DNA of 64,000 nt, taken from positions 1 through 64,000 of the forward strand of contig CALWRB010000037.1 of NCBI GenBank assembly GCA_944383855.1, in the 5' to 3' direction. Source of the stretch: an uncultured Lachnospiraceae bacterium (lineage in GTDB: Bacteria > Bacillota > Clostridia > Lachnospirales > Anaerotignaceae). Every line of letters begins with the position of its first letter. The stretch's first letter is position 1. The position numbers and the translations under genes are program-made. A model generated the notes under the pieces. It had not been told where the DNA came from. It ran no database searches and saw only the letters and a program-made list of their open reading frames with translations. Positions 41,668 through 49,659 of this stretch are shown piece after piece.

Positions 41668-42276
41668 TCAAAAAATCAAAGTCAAAAACTGCATTACGAT
41701 CTGTATGATCGCGCTGAAAAAGCCGTTTATACCGAAAAACAGCAGCAGTAAAAATACCATCTGGATCACTTTTTCATACTGTAAATACTGATAATAACGA
41801 TTTGCAGGCAACACAACGGAAAGCACTTTCACGCAGTCCATCGGCGATACCGGCACAAAATTATAAACCGCGATCGCAATATTATAGTAACTGCAATACA
41901 TTAAAATCATATCCACATACATATTGCTTGTCGGCAAAAATCTGCGTACGATCAAAAACAGGATCGCCAAAACAACATTCACTACAGTCGGTAAGATTGC
42001 AGTCAAAAGTGTACCGGTTTTTCTGTCCTTGTAATATAACGCACTGGTTTCCACAGGTTTGCCCCAGCCGAAACCGCCCAAAAACAGCATCAATAAAAAC
42101 CCTACCGGTTCAAAATGCTTCACGGGATTCAGCGTAAGCCTTCCCTGATGTCTGGGAATATTATCTCCCAACGCCGTAGAAACCGCCGCCCTTGTGAATT
42201 CGTGCAGTGTAGTGGCGATCAGAACGCCGGGAACACTGACTAACATAATTAAAAAATACTCCAGATATATATTCAT
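41668..42276 (-). CDS. M50 (site-2 protease) family membrane protein with altered zinc motif
   Basis: A 202-residue polytopic membrane protein of the YwhC-like M50 family. The fold signatures are present: GRLTLNPVKHFEPVGFLLM and NFVPVSPMDCVKVL (canonical NxxPxPPLDG). The zinc-binding HExxH at residues 25-29 reads HEFTR, so the second histidine is an arginine, and the Gly after the third-ligand Asp is Cys. If read correctly, zinc binding and proteolysis are doubtful. It sits 23 bases upstream of scpA, the usual place for this family in clostridia. Three to five further hydrophobic segments follow. Confidence 0.85.
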   Translation of the reverse strand: MNIYLEYFLIMLVSVPGVLIATTLHEFTRAAVSTALGDNIPRHQGRLTLNPVKHFEPVGFLLMLFLGGFGWGKPVETSALYYKDRKTGTLLTAILPTVVNVVLAILFLIVRRFLPTSNMYVDMILMYCSYYNIAIAVYNFVPVSPMDCVKVLSVVLPANRYYQYLQYEKVIQMVFLLLLFFGINGFFSAIIQIVMQFLTLIF

Positions 42277-42463
42277 GGATTCCGTCCTTTCCTATCGGTT
42301 TTATTTTGAAACACACTTGTATTTTATGATACCAAAATCACAGATACAAGTCAATTTTTTCCGAAAAAAAGCAATCCCATCCGCCTGTATTTTGCAAAAT
42401 CTCTGTTTTTTATTTTCTGTTTTTCCACTGTTTTATTTTAAAAAAGAAATTGTCGAAAACCTA

Positions 42464-42492
42464 TTGCTTAAACCTTCATTCCGTATTACGAT
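42464..42492 (+). promoter_or_regulatory. Probable promoter of the MATE-dinB pair
   Basis: TTGCTT (42464-42469), 17 bases, TACGAT (42487-42492), about 75 bases before the MATE start. I see no other element in the 42277-42566 gap. Confidence 0.4.
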
Positions 42493-42566
42493 AAAGTTGA
42501 ATTGAAAGGAAGAAACTTTTTTCGTGTGTCAGCGGCATAAACAAGCAACAGGAGAAGGGGATCGGA

Positions 42567-43937
42567 ATGGAACAAACTGCAACAGGAAAAAATAAAATTA
42601 CGGAAGGCATCATCTGGCAGCAGCTGTTGCTCTTTTTTTTCCCCATTTTGCTGGGAACGCTCTTTCAGCAGCTTTATAATACTGCCGATACCATCGTAGT
42701 CGGACGTTTTGTCGGCACACCCGCTCTGGCGGCTGTCGGCGGCTCTACGGGGCAAATCGTCAATCTGGTCGTGAACTTTTTCGTCGGTCTTTCTTCCGGC
42801 GCAACTGTCATTATCGCCAGATACTACGGCGCGAAAGATGTGTTGCAGTTAAACCGTGCGCTGCATACCGCCATCGCACTTTCTATAGCAGGCGGAATCT
42901 TGGTTTCCATTCTCGGTATCCTGTCGACACCCATGGTATTGGAAAAAATGAATACACCTGCAGATGTCATGCAGGATTCTATCGTATACTTGCGTACTTA
43001 TTTTGCAAGTATCCTATTTGTATTTATTTATAACATCGGCTCGGGCATTTTGCGTGCAGTCGGAGATTCCAAACGCCCGCTGCATTTTTTGATCATCTGC
43101 TGTTTTGTCAATATATTTCTGGATATTTTATTCGTTGTATTCTTTCACTTGGGCGTCTTTGGAGCCGCTTTGGCAACCGCGATTTCGCAGGCTGTCAGTG
43201 CGGCGTTGGTTTTACACGCGCTCATGCAGTCAAAAGATATGTATGTGCTGAAGTTTTCATCTGTCCGTTTTCATTCCAAGCTGTTAGGCGCCATCGTCAT
43301 GATCGGTCTGCCTGCCGGATTTCAGTCTGTGATGTACGGCATTTCGAATATCCTGATCCAATCCTCTTTAAATGAGTTAGGCACAGAAACCATGGCAGCC
43401 TTTACCGCTTTTGGAAAAATCGACGCGATCTATTGGATGGTTTCCGGTGCGTTCAGCGTATCTATCATCACGTTTATCGGGCAGAATTTCGGCGCAGGCA
43501 AGTACGATCGTATGAAAAAAAGCATCAAGGTCTGTCTTGGAATGGATTTTATCGTTTCCGCAGGCATCAGTCTTGTGCTTTTAACGCTCGGTCCCCTTCT
43601 GCTTTCCTTATTCTCTGATCAAGCGGACGTAGTAGACATTGGCATGCAGATGGTCAGAACGATCTCTCCTTGCTATGCTTTATTCGTATTTATCGAAATT
43701 TTTTCCAGTTCTCTGCGCGGCATGGGAAATGTGTTTGTGCCAATGGTGATGACTTGCTGCGGTGTATGCGTACTGCGAATTTTATGGATCTTCTTTGTAG
43801 TACCGCATGCTCCCGGAATGCAGACCATTCTTTACAGCTACCCGATCTCTTGGGGACTGACCGCGGTTTTGTTCATATTATACTTTTACCGCTACCAAAA
43901 ATATTTTTTCCGTATCCACCAAGCGCCTCAAGCTTAA
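42567..43937 (+). CDS. MATE family efflux transporter
   Basis: A 456-residue membrane protein with about twelve hydrophobic segments in two similar halves, and the MATE start pattern PILLGTLFQQLYNTADTIVV followed by GRFVG. Family members export drugs or metabolites using Na+ or H+. AGGAG precedes the ATG. The DNA polymerase IV gene follows after 46 bases, so the two may share a transcript. Confidence 0.93.
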   Translation: MEQTATGKNKITEGIIWQQLLLFFFPILLGTLFQQLYNTADTIVVGRFVGTPALAAVGGSTGQIVNLVVNFFVGLSSGATVIIARYYGAKDVLQLNRALHTAIALSIAGGILVSILGILSTPMVLEKMNTPADVMQDSIVYLRTYFASILFVFIYNIGSGILRAVGDSKRPLHFLIICCFVNIFLDILFVVFFHLGVFGAALATAISQAVSAALVLHALMQSKDMYVLKFSSVRFHSKLLGAIVMIGLPAGFQSVMYGISNILIQSSLNELGTETMAAFTAFGKIDAIYWMVSGAFSVSIITFIGQNFGAGKYDRMKKSIKVCLGMDFIVSAGISLVLLTLGPLLLSLFSDQADVVDIGMQMVRTISPCYALFVFIEIFSSSLRGMGNVFVPMVMTCCGVCVLRILWIFFVVPHAPGMQTILYSYPISWGLTAVLFILYFYRYQKYFFRIHQAPQA

Positions 43938-43983
43938 AGGAAAACCTATAAAAAACTTCTTTCACAGAAAGGAGAAATGCTTT

Positions 43984-45228
43984 ATGCCCAAAGTGATTTT
44001 TCATGTAGATGTCAACAGTGCTTTTCTCAGCTGGACCGCTGTGGAAAAGCTGCGTCGCGGCGAAACACAAGATATCCGTCTGATTCCCTCTGCCATTGGC
44101 GGTGACAGCAGCAGCCGCCGTGGTGTCATCTTGGCAAAAAGCACTCCCGCAAAGGCATATGGTGTTGTTACGGGTGAACCGATCGGCATGGCAATGCAAA
44201 AATGTCCGGAACTGGTCTGCTTTCCGCCGGATTTTTCGATTTATCGCGAATTTTCGGGAAAAATGTTTGAAATACTCTCCCGTTTTTCCGATCGTGTAGA
44301 GCACTTCAGTATTGATGAAGGATTTTTGGATTACACCGGTATGGAAGCCATGTTTGGACCATATTTGCAGGCAGCACAAAAAATTAAGGATACCATTTAT
44401 GAAGAATTGGGGTTTACCGTCAATGTAGGCGTCAGCAGCAATAAACTCTTGGCAAAAATGGCGGGAGAATTGAAAAAACCGAATCAGTTGATCACACTTT
44501 TTCCACAGGAAATCGAAAAAAAACTTTGGCCGCTGCCGGTAGGGGAATTGTTTATGGTAGGGCGCCGCACCGTGCCGCATCTGAAAAAACTGGGGATCTG
44601 CACGATCGGCGATCTTGCTCTCTATCCCTTGAATATACTGGAGCAGGAATTTAAAAGCTATGGTCGTATGCTGCATGCTTATGCCAATGGCATTGATGAT
44701 TCCCCGGTCACTCCGACATCAGAACTCTCCGAAGTAAAGACGATCGGAAACAGCACTACCGTCGCTTATGACATCACAGATCGGGAAAGCGCATTGCGTG
44801 TACTGCTTTCTCTGGCAGAAACAGTTTCCGCGCGTCTGCGTGCACATGACTATGTGGCATATGAGATCGCAGTTGTCCTCAAATCATTTGATTTTCATTC
44901 CTATTCTCATCAAATTCAGCTGCTCTCTCCTGCCGACTGCACCAATGCCGTTTACGAAGCCGCAAAACAAGCATTTGATATCACTTGGAAGAAAGAACCA
45001 CTGCGACTGCTTGGCATTCGTGCGGGCAAGCTTTCCTCGCAGGACTGTATCCAGCTCTCTCTTACAGAAAAAGACTGGTCAAAAGAACGTGCCGCCGATA
45101 TTTCCATGGACCGCCTGCGAAAAAAATACGGCAAGCAAATCGTACAGAGATCAGTTTTTTTACATACGACAGAAAAAAAAGAGCTTCCGCGCACAGAAAA
45201 CACCAAAACCCCGCCAAATACAAAATGA
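43984..45228 (+). CDS. dinB: DNA polymerase IV (Y family)
   Basis: Translesion polymerase, 414 residues. Palm motifs HVDVNSAFLSW and FSIDEGF hold the catalytic acidic residues. VGVSSNKLLAKMAGELKKP is the fingers/thumb signature, and the little-finger domain occupies the last 150 residues. The VNSAFLSW form is common in Clostridia. No LexA-type operator is evident upstream and no clear beta-clamp motif is visible at the C-terminus. Confidence 0.93.
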   Translation: MPKVIFHVDVNSAFLSWTAVEKLRRGETQDIRLIPSAIGGDSSSRRGVILAKSTPAKAYGVVTGEPIGMAMQKCPELVCFPPDFSIYREFSGKMFEILSRFSDRVEHFSIDEGFLDYTGMEAMFGPYLQAAQKIKDTIYEELGFTVNVGVSSNKLLAKMAGELKKPNQLITLFPQEIEKKLWPLPVGELFMVGRRTVPHLKKLGICTIGDLALYPLNILEQEFKSYGRMLHAYANGIDDSPVTPTSELSEVKTIGNSTTVAYDITDRESALRVLLSLAETVSARLRAHDYVAYEIAVVLKSFDFHSYSHQIQLLSPADCTNAVYEAAKQAFDITWKKEPLRLLGIRAGKLSSQDCIQLSLTEKDWSKERAADISMDRLRKKYGKQIVQRSVFLHTTEKKELPRTENTKTPPNTK

Positions 45229-45262
45229 CCCGTTGGAATATCGCCCAACAGGTCATTTTTTT
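45222..45262. terminator. Bidirectional terminator between dinB and the DUF1624-like gene
   Basis: A stem of 8 plus 5 bp interrupted by a one-base mismatch, beginning at the dinB stop codon and ending in seven T on the plus strand; A-rich on the left arm, so it also serves the opposite strand. Confidence 0.75.
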
Positions 45263-45266
45263 ATGC

Positions 45267-46043
45267 TTATAATAGCAAAGTAATACCATACAGGATCGGC
45301 TGATGCAGCAAATAAACCGCCAGAGAATGCCTACCCAGAAAGCAAAGCGGTGCAAAAGCAGGTAATTCCCGTTTTTTCTGCGGCAGAACATCTCGCAGAT
45401 ACCACCCCGTCCAGAACAAAAACAGCCATGGCAGCAACGGAAAATAATCCGCAGAATAAAACGTATCATACGGAAACCCCAAATATGCCGTTATTCGATT
45501 GGCATACAACCACTGCGGAAGTTCCACCGAAGCCACAGAGAAAACCCCGATATATCCCTGTGACACATTTTTGCACAGCAAAAACAGCACAAAGCAAACG
45601 ATAGCCCCGGCGATACGATTTTTCTGCGGCAGCAAGGATCGCAGCCCGTGTGTCAAAAGCATTGCGGAACCGATAAATGTCAATATTCCAAACCATACAG
45701 GTTCTTCCGGTAAAAATAAGACCGTGACCGCACTGACAAGCAGCCCACAGAAAAAAACCACCGCGCCGCGTTTTGCTGTATGCTTACCAAACTGCAAACA
45801 ATACCCGGAAAGCAAAATAAAAGTCCAGCAGATGCTCTGCTGCCACCAATAAGCTCCTTTTGTATGGTACCATGCCATTTCATATCCCTTAATGTATGCC
45901 AAATCCCAACAAAAATGGTAACCTATCATGCTAAGCAGCGTTATGCCGCGCAAACGATCTGCCCATAGCACCCGAGGTCTATTGTTTCGTTTTTCTTTCG
46001 TAAATGACATCTGTTGTTGTGTGTTTTGCTGCTGCAAACCCAT
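45267..46043 (-). CDS. DUF1624/heparan-acetyltransferase-like membrane protein
   Basis: A 258-residue membrane protein with about seven hydrophobic segments. The N-terminal RLRGITLLSMIGYHFCWDL contains the histidine seen in acyltransferase-type membrane enzymes of the DUF1624/YeiB group, and YFPLLPWLFLFWTGWYL and GRHSLAVYLLHQPIL are typical of the group. Function unproven; acetyl transfer to a surface sugar is plausible. The ATG at 46041-46043 is chosen for the AGGAAA 7 bases upstream; a longer frame to 46115 lacks a good site. Confidence 0.85.
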   Translation of the reverse strand: MGLQQQNTQQQMSFTKEKRNNRPRVLWADRLRGITLLSMIGYHFCWDLAYIKGYEMAWYHTKGAYWWQQSICWTFILLSGYCLQFGKHTAKRGAVVFFCGLLVSAVTVLFLPEEPVWFGILTFIGSAMLLTHGLRSLLPQKNRIAGAIVCFVLFLLCKNVSQGYIGVFSVASVELPQWLYANRITAYLGFPYDTFYSADYFPLLPWLFLFWTGWYLRDVLPQKKRELPAFAPLCFLGRHSLAVYLLHQPILYGITLLL

Positions 46044-46185
46044 CGCCTCATTTCCTGCATTCATTATAAAATAGACCCTTGCGAAACGCAATCCATTCTT
46101 TTTTTGCTGCAACACCGTTATTTTTCGTACAAAAGCATATCTTCTTCCGCCAAAAAATTTTTCTTCCCCTACCTTTACAAAAAAA

Positions 46186-46210
46186 CGGACGTCGACCTTG
46201 CCGACGTCCG
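46186..46210 (-). terminator. Terminator after the XRE regulator gene
   Basis: A perfect 9-bp GC-rich stem (46186-46194 with 46202-46210) followed by seven T on the minus strand, 16 bases after the stop codon. Confidence 0.85.
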
Positions 46211-46226
46211 AAAAAGTATCCTTTTT

Positions 46227-46424
46227 TTATTCTTCCGCTGCCTGAAACAGCGCATCTACCGTTGTACCAAGTTCCCTTGCCAAAGAAAAAGCCAATGCCA
46301 GTGTGGGGTCATACTTATTGTTTTCGATCGCATTGATCGTTTGTCTGGAAACGCCGCAGCGTTTTGCCAGTTCTTCCTGTGAAAGTCCGCTTTCTTTGCG
46401 GATTTGATGGATCTTATTTTTCAT
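46227..46424 (-). CDS. XRE-family helix-turn-helix regulator, 65 residues
   Basis: Almost entirely one HTH_3 domain: IRKESGLSQEELAKRCGVSRQTINAIENNKYDPTL. Small regulators of this type (YgzD/YozG-like) often sit beside a small membrane protein gene and control their own operon. The ATG overlaps the stop of the upstream membrane protein gene by 4 bases (ATGA), so the two are coupled. The two inverted repeats at the operon promoter are the likely binding sites. Confidence 0.9.
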   Translation of the reverse strand: MKNKIHQIRKESGLSQEELAKRCGVSRQTINAIENNKYDPTLALAFSLARELGTTVDALFQAAEE

Positions 46425-46714
46425 AACCAATCGCCGTGTTTTCTCTTATAATATAACAACGCAATGGCATATAACGTGGCAATGGAAGCAAGAAATGTAA
46501 ATGGATTCACGCCCTCGTACCCCACCAACATATTCCGAACAATGCGAATGATCAAGCTGCCCACCGTGCCGGCGAAAGCGGCTGCCGACGCCTTCCAGAC
46601 AATCAGCTGACGTCGCTCATCTTTCGGCTTTAAAATAGACACTAACAATATCATGTCCAATACAAAAACCCCTGCCAATAATAGGAAAAATAATAACATC
46701 GCGATTTTATCCAT
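46421..46714 (-). CDS. Small membrane protein, 97 residues, coupled to XRE regulator
   Basis: Three hydrophobic segments (about residues 5-27, 42-60 and 74-90) separated by short charged loops (KPKDERRQ; YKRKHGDWL at the end). I do not recognise the family with certainty; it resembles the unnamed membrane partners often found with YgzD-like regulators. GAGGGGG stands 8 bases before the ATG. First gene of a two-gene operon with a near-consensus promoter. Confidence 0.8.
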   Translation of the reverse strand: MDKIAMLLFFLLLAGVFVLDMILLVSILKPKDERRQLIVWKASAAAFAGTVGSLIIRIVRNMLVGYEGVNPFTFLASIATLYAIALLYYKRKHGDWL

Positions 46715-46725
46715 AGCATCGCCCC

Positions 46726-46757
46726 CTCAAAATGTCAAATTCTTTTTACATTTTGAG
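46726..46757. promoter_or_regulatory. Inverted repeat 1, probable XRE operator
   Basis: A perfect 10-bp inverted repeat, CTCAAAATGT (46726-46735) and ACATTTTGAG (46748-46757), with 12 bases between. It starts at the -10 box and covers the transcription start of the membrane protein-XRE operon. It shares the half-site AAAATGT with inverted repeat 2. Confidence 0.6.
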
Positions 46758-46784
46758 TATAACGCACCACAATAAAAATGTCAA
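46756..46784 (-). promoter_or_regulatory. Sigma-A promoter of the membrane protein-XRE operon
   Basis: Minus-strand TTGACA (46779-46784), 17 bases, TATACT (46756-46761). The -35 box is inside inverted repeat 2 and the -10 box overlaps inverted repeat 1, so binding at either would block it. Confidence 0.8.
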
Positions 46785-46801
46785 GAGTATTTGACATTTT
46801 T
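46774..46801. promoter_or_regulatory. Inverted repeat 2, probable XRE operator
   Basis: A perfect 11-bp inverted repeat, AAAAATGTCAA (46774-46784) and TTGACATTTTT (46791-46801), with 6 bases between, spanning the -35 box. It is not a terminator of clpB, because the clpB terminator lies separately at 46808-46855. Confidence 0.6.
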
Positions 46802-46807
46802 CAATAT

Positions 46808-46855
46808 AAAAATCCCCCTTCCTTCTGCTTTCGCATCAAGAAAGAGGGATTTTTT
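46808..46855 (-). terminator. Terminator after clpB
   Basis: A-rich plus CCC/GGG stem (46808-46817 region with 46844-46855), ending in a T run on the minus strand, 15 bases after the clpB stop codon. Confidence 0.65.
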
Positions 46856-46870
46856 CAAATCTTGACTATT

Positions 46871-49456
46871 TTAACTGCGGACAACAAATTCACCGTTTTC
46901 CACATCTACCGTAACGGTACTGCCCACTTCCACCTCGTCTGCAATGATCTTTTTCGCAAGCAAGGTTTCCACACTTCTCTGAATCATTCTTTTCAGCGGT
47001 CTTGCACCGAATGCAGGGTCATAACCTTCTTCAATGATTTGATCCTTTGCTCGCTGTGTCAGTTCACAACGAATCTGTTTTTCCGCCAATCTGTGGTTCA
47101 AGTCGTTCATGATCAGGTCGATGATATGCGTAATATCGCCTTTGGTCAGAGGTTTATAGAATACGATTTCGTCCAGTCGGTTCAGAAATTCCGGTCTGAA
47201 TGCGCGATGCAGCTGCGCTTCCACACGCTCCCTTGCCTCCTGTGTGATCTCTCCGTCTGTGCCAATGCCTTCCAGCAAATCCGCAGAACCCAAATTGGAA
47301 GTCAAAATAATGACTGTATTTTTAAAATCTACCGTTCTGCCCTGGGAGTCTGTCACATGACCATCGTCCAATACCTGAAGCAAGATATTGAATACATCGG
47401 GGTGTGCTTTCTCCACTTCATCGAACAATACAACGGAATACGGTTTTCTGCGGACCGCTTCGGTCAACTGACCGCCTTCTTCATAACCGACATATCCGGG
47501 AGGCGCACCGATCAGACGGGAAACGGAAAACTTCTCCATATATTCCGTCATATCAATACGAATCATATTTTTTTCATCATCAAACAGTGTTGCCGCCAAT
47601 GTTTTTGCAAGCTCTGTTTTACCTACACCGGTAGGACCCATAAACAGGAAAGAACCGATCGGGCGATTCGGCGACTGAATGCCCGCTCTGCTGCGCAGAA
47701 TGGCTTCCGATACCTTGCTGACAGCCTCGTCCTGTCCAACGACTCTTTCATGCAAAATATCTTCCAAATGCAGCAGTTTTTCTCTCTCGCTTTCCATCAG
47801 CTTAGAAACAGGAATTCCTGTCCAACGCTCGATGATTTTTGCGATTTCTTCTTCTGTGACCTTATCTCGCAGCAAAGTGGAGTGACCACTGCGTTCTTCC
47901 GCCTGTTTCTCTTTTTCCTCGAGTTCTTTTTGCAGCTGCGGCAGTTTACCATATTTCAGTTCCGCCGCTTTATTCAAATCGTATTTTCTTTCGGCTGCCT
48001 CAATTTGCTGGTTAACAGACTCGATTTCTTCTCTCAATTTCTGCACGATACCGATGGCATCTTTCTCATTCTGCCATTTTGCCTGCAATGCTGCGAAATT
48101 ATCGCGCATCTCTGCCAGTTCTTTTTGAATCTCACGCAGATGTTCCTGAGAAAGTTTATCGTCTTCTTTTTTCAGCGCAGCTTCTTCGATTTCATGCTGT
48201 ATGATCTTTCTTTGAATCACGTCCAGTTCCGTCGGCATAGAATCCATCTCGGTACGGATCATAGCACAAGCCTCGTCCACCAGATCGATCGCTTTATCCG
48301 GCAGGAAACGGTCAGAAATATAGCGGTTTGACAGCGTTGCCGCCGCAATGATCGCCTGATCCTGAATTTTAACGCCGTGGTAAACCTCATACCGCTCTTT
48401 CAAGCCACGCAGTATCGCAATCGTATCCTCCACAGTCGGTTCATTGACCAGAACCGCCTTGAATCTTCTTTCCAGAGCAGGATCTTTTTCGATATACTGT
48501 TTATACTCGTTTAATGTTGTCGCACCGATACAGTGTAATTCACCTCTTGCCAGCATCGGTTTTAAAAGATTGCCGGCATCCATTGCGCCGTCTGTCTTAC
48601 CCGCGCCCACAATCGTATGCAGCTCATCAATAAACAGTATAATTTTACCTTCGCTTTTCTTGACTTCATTCAAAACCGCTTTCAGACGTTCCTCAAATTC
48701 ACCTCTGAATTTCGCGCCGGCGATCAATGCACCCATATCCAACGAGAAAATCGTTTTATCCTTCAAATTATTCGGTACATCTTCCTTTACAATACGCTGT
48801 GCCAAGCCTTCTGCAATCGCCGTTTTACCGACACCGGGCTCACCGATGAGCACAGGGTTATTCTTTGTTTTTCTGGACAAAATACGGATCACATTACGAA
48901 TTTCGTCATCTCTGCCGATTACGGGATCCAGTTTTTGGCTTCTCGCTTTTTCCACCAGATCAGTACCGTATTTTTTCAATGCGTCATATGTTGCCTCCGG
49001 ATCATCGCTTGTCACTCTGGTATTGCCTCTGACTGTTGCCAGAATCTTCATAAACGCTTCTTTTTCGATTCCAAAGCGACGGAAAATTTCTTTCAAAGCT
49101 GCATTCGGCGCAGAAAGCAAGGACATAAAAATATGTTCCACGGAAACATATTCATCCTTCATATTTTCTGCCAATCGTTCCGAAGCCACTAATGTCTTAT
49201 CCAAATCAGGTGCAACATAAGTTTGTCCGCCCGTTGTTCTGGGCAGCTTATCAACTTCCTGCTGCACAGCGCCAAGCACCGCATTGACACTGATTTGCAT
49301 TTTTTCCAAAAGCTGAGGGATCAATCCCTCCTCCTGTTTGAGCAAGGCACATAACAGATGCTGTTGATCCATTTGCGGGTTACCATATTCTATCGCCATG
49401 GACTGGGCGTTCTGAATGGCCTCTAATGATTTTTGCGTAAATTTTTGCAGATTCAT
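46871..49456 (-). CDS. clpB: Chaperone ClpB (disaggregase)
   Basis: AAA+ disaggregase working with DnaK. The 861-residue protein has the N-terminal Clp domain (QNAQSMAIEYGNPQMDQQHL), AAA-1 with Walker A GEPGVGKT, a long middle coiled coil (about residues 395-525) that distinguishes ClpB from ClpC, and AAA-2 with GPTGVGKT and GYDPAFGARPLKR at the end. The ATG at 49454-49456 has AGGTGG 7 bases upstream; the frame can be extended 17 codons further but the Clp domain begins here. A perfect CIRCE operator shows HrcA control. Confidence 0.97.
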   Translation of the reverse strand: MNLQKFTQKSLEAIQNAQSMAIEYGNPQMDQQHLLCALLKQEEGLIPQLLEKMQISVNAVLGAVQQEVDKLPRTTGGQTYVAPDLDKTLVASERLAENMKDEYVSVEHIFMSLLSAPNAALKEIFRRFGIEKEAFMKILATVRGNTRVTSDDPEATYDALKKYGTDLVEKARSQKLDPVIGRDDEIRNVIRILSRKTKNNPVLIGEPGVGKTAIAEGLAQRIVKEDVPNNLKDKTIFSLDMGALIAGAKFRGEFEERLKAVLNEVKKSEGKIILFIDELHTIVGAGKTDGAMDAGNLLKPMLARGELHCIGATTLNEYKQYIEKDPALERRFKAVLVNEPTVEDTIAILRGLKERYEVYHGVKIQDQAIIAAATLSNRYISDRFLPDKAIDLVDEACAMIRTEMDSMPTELDVIQRKIIQHEIEEAALKKEDDKLSQEHLREIQKELAEMRDNFAALQAKWQNEKDAIGIVQKLREEIESVNQQIEAAERKYDLNKAAELKYGKLPQLQKELEEKEKQAEERSGHSTLLRDKVTEEEIAKIIERWTGIPVSKLMESEREKLLHLEDILHERVVGQDEAVSKVSEAILRSRAGIQSPNRPIGSFLFMGPTGVGKTELAKTLAATLFDDEKNMIRIDMTEYMEKFSVSRLIGAPPGYVGYEEGGQLTEAVRRKPYSVVLFDEVEKAHPDVFNILLQVLDDGHVTDSQGRTVDFKNTVIILTSNLGSADLLEGIGTDGEITQEARERVEAQLHRAFRPEFLNRLDEIVFYKPLTKGDITHIIDLIMNDLNHRLAEKQIRCELTQRAKDQIIEEGYDPAFGARPLKRMIQRSVETLLAKKIIADEVEVGSTVTVDVENGEFVVRS

Positions 49457-49512
49457 CACCATTCCACCTTTCCTTATTTCCAAATTATCACAGTTGTCTT
49501 TCGACATAAGTT

Positions 49513-49541
49513 ATTATACACTGTTAGCACTCACTTGTAAA
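49513..49541 (-). promoter_or_regulatory. Sigma-A promoter of clpB
   Basis: Minus-strand TTTACA (49536-49541), 17 bases, TATAAT (49513-49518). The -35 box is inside the CIRCE element, so HrcA binding would exclude RNA polymerase. Confidence 0.8.
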
Positions 49542-49550
49542 GAGTGCTAA
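49524..49550. promoter_or_regulatory. CIRCE operator (HrcA site) of clpB
   Basis: TTAGCACTC (49524-49532), 9 bases, GAGTGCTAA (49542-49550): an exact match to the CIRCE consensus. CIRCE normally controls groE and dnaK operons; control of clpB by HrcA is known in some bacteria. Confidence 0.95.
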
Positions 49551-49617
49551 CAAATATTTTTTTATTTTTTTCCTACTTTTTATATCGCCTTTCTTCACGG
49601 CATCTCCAAAGCAAAAA

Positions 49618-49643
49618 ACAGACAGAGAATTTTCTCTGCCTGT
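49618..49643 (-). terminator. Terminator after glnS
   Basis: A 12-bp stem with one mismatch (49618-49629 with 49632-49643) followed by TTTTTT on the minus strand, 16 bases after the stop codon. Confidence 0.75.
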
Positions 49644-49659
49644 TGCTGTTTGTTTCATT

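Noticed and set aside
46774-46801. Inverted repeat 2 as a terminator of clpB
   Set aside because: A separate hairpin with a T run ends clpB transcription at 46808-46855; this repeat spans a -35 box and pairs with a related repeat, which fits an operator better.
46778-48331. A 517-codon open frame on the plus strand opposite clpB
   Set aside because: It is antisense to conserved ClpB sequence and its Cys/His/Phe-rich translation is typical of a shadow frame.
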